DNA from: JBJXHN01 sp046233135 | Lineage (GTDB): Bacteria > Pseudomonadota > Alphaproteobacteria > Rhodospirillales > Rhodospirillaceae | Length of the DNA stretch: 64,000 nt | Assembly: GCA_046233135.1 (NCBI GenBank) | Contig: JBJXHN010000002.1 | Span: 1-64,000, forward strand | Reading direction: 5' to 3' | Notes under the pieces: model-generated | What the model was told of the DNA's origin: nothing | Database searches by the model: none | What the model saw: the letters and a program-made list of their open reading frames with translations, nothing else | Part shown: piece after piece, positions 58,952-64,000 of the stretch | How positions within the stretch are numbered: position 1 is the first letter of the stretch | Layout of the letters: each line of letters opens with the position of its first letter | Position numbers and translations under genes: made by a program

Positions 58952-60508
58952 ATGACCGAAACCGTCGTGACCGAAACCGTCGTGACTGTCGAAGGGCTGG
59001 GCAAGCGCTACCCCCTCGGCACTCAATCCGCTCAGCCCGGCTTCTGGGCGCAGCTTGTCACCAACAGTCTGCGCCGGATGACCATGCGGCCGGTCGAGAA
59101 GCCGGCCGGCGAGACCGATATCTGGGCATTGAAAGACATCTCCTTTACCGTTGGCCGGGGGGAGCGCATCGGCGTGATCGGCCGCAACGGTGCGGGCAAG
59201 TCGACGCTGCTGAAGATCCTGTCGCGAGTCGTTTATCCGACAGTCGGGGAAGCCCGGGTGCGGGGCCGTCTGACCTCGCTGCTGGAAGTGGGCACGGGCT
59301 TCAACGATAACCTGACGGGTCGGGAGAACGTGTTCCTCAACGCCTCTCTTTATGGCTTGAGCAAGGGCGAGGTGGCCGAGCGCTTCGATGCCATCGTCGC
59401 CTTTTCCGAAGTGGCCAAGTTCATCGATACGCCGGTAAAGAACTACTCCAGCGGCATGAAAATGCGCCTGGCCTTCTCCGTTGCTGCCCACCTGGACCCG
59501 GATATCCTGCTGATGGACGAGGTGCTGGCAGTCGGGGATATGGCATTCCAGCGCAAGTGCCTGGAGCGGGTCGGCGATATGACTGCCGGCGGCCGTACCC
59601 TGTTCTTCGTGTCGCATAGCATGGATGCGGTGATTCGCTACTGCGACCGCTGCATCTGGCTTGATGGCGGCACCGTTCGCATGGACGGCGATGTGGAGGA
59701 AGTGGCCGCGGCCTACATCGAGTCGGCGATGAACGTGCAGGCCTCTTTCAAGGGTGGTCCCCGTCCTGCCCTGGAAGCGCCGGTCGAGGAGCCCGCCGAA
59801 ATCGAGGGCGGGAGCGGGGATGAGGCTGGGGCTGAAGAAAAGGCTGGAACCGCATCCGAGGACAGCGCTGCGGGGGATACTGCTGCCGAAAAGGCGATCG
59901 GGGACGAGGCTGCGTCTGCCCCTGAGACGGCCGCCGCGCCTGCCGCTGCCGGAGAGACGGAGGGCGACGGCACCTCTGCGGCCTTCAGCGTGCAGCCGGA
60001 AGCCTTCCTGGTCGAAGCCGATGTGGTGGACGCCAAGGGACGGCCTGGCGTGGTGCACCGGGTCAGCGACAAGGTCGGGGTGCGGCTGACCTATGACATT
60101 ACAAAGCCGGGACTGTATGTGCCGGGCATCCAGATCATCGGACCGGAAGGCACCCTGGCTTTCGTGTCCATTCCGGCGAAAGGCGACCCGGAAGCTTATC
60201 GTTACGACCGGCCGGGGCGGTTTAGCGCTACAGCCTGGATTCCCAGCCACCTGTTGAACATTGGCACCCATGGGGTGACCGTGTCCCTGTTCAGCCCCGA
60301 CATCAGCCCCTTCAAACGGCATTTCAAGTACGAACAGCTGCTGTCGTTCCAGACCGTGGAGCCGATCGTCGAAGAGTTGTCCGCCAAGGGCTGCCTGCCT
60401 CGTCCCTTGCCCGGTCCGGTGCGGCCGAAGCTGGACTGGGATATTGCCGAGGCCGAAACGCGGGGAGAGGCGGGGTCCGCTGCTGCCTCTGTTGCCAAAC
60501 GGGCGTGA
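58952..60508 (+). CDS. wzt: Polysaccharide ABC exporter ATPase with C-terminal sugar-binding domain (Wzt-type)
   Basis: A 518-residue ATPase. The nucleotide-binding domain has Walker A GRNGAGKST, signature NYSSGMKMRLAF, Walker B ILLMDEVLAVGD and H-loop FVSHS. Residues about 260-335 are a Glu/Ala/Asp-rich low-complexity linker, and about 345-505 form the Wzt_C-type beta-sandwich (FLVEADVVDAKGRPG, HLLNIGTHGVTVSLFS) that reads the O-polysaccharide cap. The first codons contain a 15-base tandem duplication (TETVV twice). It works with Wzm upstream. Confidence 0.93.
   Translation: MTETVVTETVVTVEGLGKRYPLGTQSAQPGFWAQLVTNSLRRMTMRPVEKPAGETDIWALKDISFTVGRGERIGVIGRNGAGKSTLLKILSRVVYPTVGEARVRGRLTSLLEVGTGFNDNLTGRENVFLNASLYGLSKGEVAERFDAIVAFSEVAKFIDTPVKNYSSGMKMRLAFSVAAHLDPDILLMDEVLAVGDMAFQRKCLERVGDMTAGGRTLFFVSHSMDAVIRYCDRCIWLDGGTVRMDGDVEEVAAAYIESAMNVQASFKGGPRPALEAPVEEPAEIEGGSGDEAGAEEKAGTASEDSAAGDTAAEKAIGDEAASAPETAAAPAAAGETEGDGTSAAFSVQPEAFLVEADVVDAKGRPGVVHRVSDKVGVRLTYDITKPGLYVPGIQIIGPEGTLAFVSIPAKGDPEAYRYDRPGRFSATAWIPSHLLNIGTHGVTVSLFSPDISPFKRHFKYEQLLSFQTVEPIVEELSAKGCLPRPLPGPVRPKLDWDIAEAETRGEAGSAAASVAKRA
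58954..58983 (+). repeat. 15-base tandem duplication at the wzt N-terminus
   Basis: GACCGAAACCGTCGT occurs at 58954-58968 and 58969-58983 directly after the start codon, so TETVV is encoded twice. It is in frame and does not disrupt the gene. Confidence 0.9.
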
Positions 60509-60562
60509 CGACCGCCGCTGCCGCCGGGACCGGCGAAGCGTCGTTGAGGAAAAACGAAGATC

Positions 60563-61339
60563 ATGCGTCAGAAAGTATTCTTTTCCAGTATCCCCAAGTG
60601 CGGCAAGAACCTGCTGTACTCACTGTTCCATGGCCTGGGGTATGAACGCTATTTCCCGCAAGGGGAACTGTATGCGGAAGCGGCTTATGCCGAGGCCTTC
60701 GATGGTGTGAACTACGCCTACCCGGCGCGCGGCGAGGCGTTTCCGGCCGATGTGCTGGACGGATTTGCCGGCGAACTCGCGTCGATGAAACCCGGGATGG
60801 TCTTCCACCGCCACCTGCTGCCCCGCCCAGAATTCCGGGCCATGCTGCAAGCGGCAGAGGTGAAGCCGCTGTTCGTGGTGCGGGATCCGCGGGATGCGGT
60901 TGTCAGCGCCGGAAACTATGCCCTGTCGCAAAAGAAGCCGGTGCAGATCGTCGAGCGTCTGGGCGACCGCGATCTGCCGGGGATCCTGCGTTTCCTGCTG
61001 CGCGGCGAGGGGGGGACGGAGCCCTTTCTGACCCAGTTCGAGGCCTTCTACGGCTGGGCGGAATGGCCGGAAGTGCTTGTGGTGCGGTTCGAAGATTTGA
61101 TCGGTGCGGCGGGGGGCGGCAGTGCCGAACGGCAGCGTGCGACCCTGGCGGCAATCATGGCCCATGTGGGCGATGGGGACGCGGACCTCGACAGAGCGGC
61201 CGAAAGCGTTTTCAATCCCCGGGCTGGTACCTTTTTCAAAGGTCAGATCGGCAGCCACCGGACGGTGCTGACCGGTGATCTGGCCGACCTGTTCGAGTCC
61301 CGGTTCGGCGCTCTGTTGGACCTGTGGGGGTATCGGTAG
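60563..61339 (+). CDS. Sulfotransferase-family protein
   Basis: A 258-residue sulfotransferase of the PAPS-dependent type. The 5'-phosphosulfate loop is SIPKCGKNLLYSL and the 3'-phosphate motif is VVRDPRDAVVSAGNY; FEDLIGAA and FFKGQIGSHR match later conserved parts. It probably transfers sulfate to the exported polysaccharide, given its place after wzt. The gene is 54 bases after wzt. No sulfate activation genes are in the window. Confidence 0.88.
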   Translation: MRQKVFFSSIPKCGKNLLYSLFHGLGYERYFPQGELYAEAAYAEAFDGVNYAYPARGEAFPADVLDGFAGELASMKPGMVFHRHLLPRPEFRAMLQAAEVKPLFVVRDPRDAVVSAGNYALSQKKPVQIVERLGDRDLPGILRFLLRGEGGTEPFLTQFEAFYGWAEWPEVLVVRFEDLIGAAGGGSAERQRATLAAIMAHVGDGDADLDRAAESVFNPRAGTFFKGQIGSHRTVLTGDLADLFESRFGALLDLWGYR

Positions 61340-61455
61340 GGGGCGGTGAGGCCGCTCCTGCCGTCGCCTCCGATCTGTCGCCCTCCCGGTCCTCGCGGGA
61401 CCTACCCGTGTGCCGGGACCACCCGAGAGCCTAGTCCTAAGGAAGCCCGCCTCCC

Positions 61456-62430
61456 ATGGCTGACAGTCCCATCGCATTGATCCTCGGCATCGGCGGCCAG
61501 GATGGCGCCTATCTGGCCAACTTATTGCTGGATAAGGGTTATCGGGTGCACGGTACGTCGCGGGATCACGAAACCTCGTCCTTCGGCAACCTGCGGCGCC
61601 TGGGGGTTTATGACCAGGTGACCTTGCACACCATGGTGCTCAGCGATTTTCGCAGTGTGCTGACGGTATTGCAGGGCGTGCGGCCGACGGAGCTTTATAA
61701 CCTCGCGGGGCAGACGTCGGTCGGATTGTCATTCAATCAGCCGGTGGAGACTTTCGAAAGCAACTCGGTGGGAACGCTGAACATCCTGGAATGCCTGCGG
61801 ATTTTGCAGCTGCCGGTACGGATGTATAATGCGGCGTCGTCGGAATGCTTCGGGAACACTCCGACGCCGGCCGACGAGACAACGCCGTTCCATCCCCGCA
61901 GCCCCTATGCCATGTCCAAGGCGGCGGCGTTCTGGGCGGTGGCCAACTATCGGGACGCCTATCACCTGCATGCCTGTTCCGGGATCCTGTTCAACCATGA
62001 AAGCCCGCTGCGGCCATCGCGCTTCGTGACCCGCAAGATCGTCAGCACGGCCATCCGCATTGCCGGTGGCTCGGGCGAGCGGTTGAAGCTGGGCAACATC
62101 GGCATCCGCCGCGACTGGGGCTGGGCGCCGGAATACGTGGATGCCATGTGGCGCATGCTGCAGCTGGACGATCCGCAGGACTTCGTGATTGCCACCGGGG
62201 AAACCCGCAGCCTGCAGGACTTCGTCTCCATCGTTTTCCAGCAACTGGGGATGGACTGGCAGGATCACGTGGATACGGATATGACCCTGTATCGTCCGTC
62301 GGAAATTGATGTCAGCGTCGGGGATGCAGCCAAAGCCGACCGGTTGCTGGGCTGGAAGGCGGAAGTGCGTTTCGAAGAGATGATCGGCCGGCTGATCGCT
62401 GCCGAGCGAGCCGGATCAGCCGAAGCCTGA
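61456..62430 (+). CDS. gmd: GDP-mannose 4,6-dehydratase-like SDR
   Basis: An extended SDR dehydratase of 324 residues in the GMD family. It shows LILGIGGQDGAYLANLLL (NADP loop), GTSRDHETSSFGNLRRLG, NLAGQTSVGLSFNQPV, the catalytic SSECFGN, the Tyr-Lys in SPYAMSKAAAFWAV, NHESPLRPSRFVTRKI, and RRDWGWAPEYVDAMW. It makes GDP-4-keto-6-deoxymannose, precursor of fucose, rhamnose or perosamine. GIGGQDG replaces the usual GITGQDG, so a different nucleotide sugar cannot be excluded. The next gene starts 256 bases downstream, past a repeat. Confidence 0.88.
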   Translation: MADSPIALILGIGGQDGAYLANLLLDKGYRVHGTSRDHETSSFGNLRRLGVYDQVTLHTMVLSDFRSVLTVLQGVRPTELYNLAGQTSVGLSFNQPVETFESNSVGTLNILECLRILQLPVRMYNAASSECFGNTPTPADETTPFHPRSPYAMSKAAAFWAVANYRDAYHLHACSGILFNHESPLRPSRFVTRKIVSTAIRIAGGSGERLKLGNIGIRRDWGWAPEYVDAMWRMLQLDDPQDFVIATGETRSLQDFVSIVFQQLGMDWQDHVDTDMTLYRPSEIDVSVGDAAKADRLLGWKAEVRFEEMIGRLIAAERAGSAEA

Positions 62431-62448
62431 CGCAAAAAACGACTTGGC

Positions 62449-62616
62449 CTAGATCAAACTGCCTTCAATCTGCATCGATTTACGGCAGGAACTTTGAGCT
62501 AGAATCATATGGTTACAGCCTCGAGTCACGCCGAAGGCGTGCGTTCCGCCGGGAGTCGAAGACGCGCTTGCGCACCGGAAAACCGGTGCCCACTTTTCCG
62601 CTCGATGCTGTAGAGC
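62449..62616. repeat. dispersed repeat cluster, copy 2
   Basis: The gap holds an imperfect palindrome from CTAGATCAAA (about 62449) to TTTGAGCTAG (about 62502), the 12-mer AATCATATGGTT, and then a 60-base block at 62557-62616 nearly identical to 168-227. Together they resemble the elements at 54.4-54.9 kb. This is the clearest composite member of the family. Confidence 0.75.
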
Positions 62617-62686
62617 CGACACTATACGGAAGGAACCGGGGGCCGGGGGTGCCGGCGCTCCGCATAAGAAGAGGGAAAGACATTCG

Positions 62687-63631
62687 ATGATCCCCACCAC
62701 ACGTGTCCTGATCACCGGCGGGGCCGGCTTCCTGGGCTCGCATTTGTCCGAGCGGCTGGTGGAAGCCGGGCACGACGTGCTGTGTGTCGACAACTTCTTC
62801 ACCGGGCGGCGCGCCAACGTGTCCCACCTGATCGGGCACGAGCGTTTCGAGCTGATGCGTCACGACGTGACCTTCCCGCTCTACGTGGAGGTGGATCAGA
62901 TTTACAACCTGGCTTGCCCGGCCTCGCCGATTCACTATCAGCATGATCCGGTGCAGACCACCAAGACCAGCGTGCATGGGGCCATCAACATGCTGGGTCT
63001 GGCCAAGCGCTGTCGGGCCAAGATCTTCCAGGCCTCCACCTCTGAAGTCTATGGCGACCCGGAAGTCCATCCGCAGCCCGAAGGCTACTGGGGGCACGTG
63101 AATCCCATCGGCGTGCGCTCCTGCTATGACGAAGGCAAGCGCTGCGCGGAAACCCTGTTCTTCGACTATCGCCGCCAGCATGACCTGGACATCAAGGTGG
63201 GGCGGATCTTCAACACCTACGGCCCGCGCATGCATCCGGACGACGGACGGGTGGTGTCCAACTTCATTGTCCAGGCCCTGCGCGGTCAGGACATCACCAT
63301 CTATGGCGAAGGTCAGCAGACCCGGTCGTTCTGCTACGTCTCGGATCTGATCGAAGCTTTTGTCCGTCTGATGGCCACCGGCCACGAGGTCACCGGGCCG
63401 ATCAACCTGGGCAATCCGGGCGAATACACCATGCTGGAACTGGCCGAATCGGTGCTGCGTCTGACCGGGTCGACGTCCAAGCTGGTTCACCTGCCCTTGC
63501 CGCCGGATGATCCCAAGCAGCGCCGGCCCGATATCACCCAGGCCAAGGCGGTTCTGGACTGGGAACCGCGCGTGCCCCTGGAAGAGGGCCTGAAGGAAAC
63601 CATCGCCTACTTCCGCAAGGTCGTGGGCTGA
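62687..63631 (+). CDS. uxs: UDP-glucuronate decarboxylase (UXS-type SDR)
   Basis: A 314-residue extended [21 protein letters not shown] is the NAD loop, followed by [44 protein letters not shown], the catalytic Tyr-Lys in [29 protein letters not shown], and RSFCYVSDL. These are the UXS signatures; the product UDP-xylose or UDP-4-keto-pentose supplies pentoses for surface polysaccharide. A strong terminator closes the transcript. Confidence 0.95.
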   Translation: MIPTTRVLITGGAGFLGSHLSERLVEAGHDVLCVDNFFTGRRANVSHLIGHERFELMRHDVTFPLYVEVDQIYNLACPASPIHYQHDPVQTTKTSVHGAINMLGLAKRCRAKIFQASTSEVYGDPEVHPQPEGYWGHVNPIGVRSCYDEGKRCAETLFFDYRRQHDLDIKVGRIFNTYGPRMHPDDGRVVSNFIVQALRGQDITIYGEGQQTRSFCYVSDLIEAFVRLMATGHEVTGPINLGNPGEYTMLELAESVLRLTGSTSKLVHLPLPPDDPKQRRPDITQAKAVLDWEPRVPLEEGLKETIAYFRKVVG

Positions 63632-63644
63632 TCCATATTCTCAC

Positions 63645-63674
63645 CCGGGGCGGCCAGATCCGCCCCGGTTTTTT
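63645..63674 (+). terminator. intrinsic terminator after uxs
   Basis: Nine-base arms CCGGGGCGG (63645-63653) and CCGCCCCGG (63660-63668) with a 6-base loop are followed by TTTTTT (63669-63674). The last two T residues belong to the stop codon of the convergent asparagine synthase gene. Confidence 0.92.
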
Positions 63675-64000
63675 ACAGCTGCCGTCGCCAGGCCTCGAAC
63701 ATCAGCACGGTCCACAGCCGGTACTGATGATTGCGTCGGCCGGACAGGTGCTCGGTCCAGGTCAGGCGGACGGTTTCCGCATTCAGCAGGCCCGACTCCG
63801 TCAGGCGCCGGGGATCCAGCAGGTCTTCCGCCCAGTCGCGCAAGGGGCCGCGCAGCCAGCCGTCCAGCGGCACGGCGAAGCCTTGCTTCGGACGGTCGAT
63901 CAGGGGGCGTGGCACATGGCGGTCCAGTACCCTGCGCAGCAGCCACTTGCTGCGCCCGTCCCGCTGTTTCAGGTGGGGCGGCAGCCGCCAGGACCATTCC
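63673..64000 (-). CDS. asnB: Asparagine synthase (glutamine-hydrolysing), C-terminal end (partial)
   Basis: The minus strand is open from the window edge to TAA at 63673-63675. It encodes the last 109 residues or so of an AsnB-type synthetase, with LPPHLKQRDGRSKWLLRRVL, RHVPRPLIDRPKQGFAVP and WLRGPLRDWAEDLL, the conserved end of the synthetase domain. The glutaminase and most of the synthetase domain are outside the window. In polysaccharide loci such genes often modify sugars or peptide groups. It is convergent with uxs. Confidence 0.85.
   Translation of the reverse strand, partial: EWSWRLPPHLKQRDGRSKWLLRRVLDRHVPRPLIDRPKQGFAVPLDGWLRGPLRDWAEDLLDPRRLTESGLLNAETVRLTWTEHLSGRRNHQYRLWTVLMFEAWRRQL

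Noticed and set aside
58238..60322. Open frame of 694 codons on the minus strand
   Set aside because: Antisense to wzm and wzt, whose motifs are complete.

Overview
The window is a GC-rich, gene-dense stretch of an alphaproteobacterial chromosome. The gene content points to Rhodospirillales or a close relative: PhyR/NepR/EcfG general stress genes, a DinB polymerase with an N-terminal zinc ribbon, CarD beside FdxA, a SUV3-type helicase followed by an S4-domain gene, and HWE/HisKA_2-type kinases. This placement is an inference from gene families; no rRNA, tRNA, plasmid or phage gene is visible. Both ends are cut inside genes (dxs at the left, an asparagine synthase at the right).

Region 1 (1-14.5 kb) holds housekeeping genes: the end of dxs, nadB, a MASE3-PAS histidine kinase, htpG, hpf, the helicase/S4 pair, ferredoxin fdxA and carD. 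An aminoglycoside-phosphotransferase-fold kinase, a DUF938 methyltransferase and a TerB-like gene sit between the S4 gene and fdxA. An 817-base gene-free gap with a perfect TGTGA-N6-TCACA palindrome separates fdxA from carD. Region 2 (14.5-32 kb) is mostly metabolic: an SNase-like nuclease, proline iminopeptidase, gluQ, an HNH nuclease, an overlapping metX-metW-hypothetical operon, an aromatic/histidine block (chorismate mutase fusion, hisC-like, tyrA), pgk and gap, a two-domain polyphosphate kinase 2, accD and folC.

Region 3 (32-38 kb) is a probable iron-responsive envelope operon (imelysin, di-heme oxidoreductase, imelysin, Tat-exported DUF1513 protein) behind a Fur-like palindrome and closed by a strong terminator. 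A structured segment with a minus-strand terminator follows and could encode a small RNA. Region 4 (38-46 kb) holds a LysE exporter/HAD phosphatase operon divergent from a MocR regulator with repeated operators between them, dinB with a LexA-like box, two lipoproteins, a LivH-type permease fused to a lipoprotein-like domain, and an orphan OmpR-type regulator with tandem sites upstream.

Region 5 (46-53 kb) is the general stress response core: phyR on one strand, and nepR-ecfG-histidine kinase-diacylglycerol kinase-metallophosphoesterase on the other, tightly overlapped and preceded by two EcfG-type promoters. Region 6 (53-64 kb) is envelope and surface polysaccharide: glycine-zipper lipoprotein, OmpA-like protein, methyltransferase, capsule-type transferase, Wzm/Wzt ABC exporter, sulfotransferase, GDP-mannose dehydratase-like and UDP-glucuronate decarboxylase genes, and the asparagine synthase end. 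A family of palindromic intergenic repeats with TAGAGC/CTAG ends occurs at both ends of the window and clusters around 54.4-54.9 kb and 62.5 kb.
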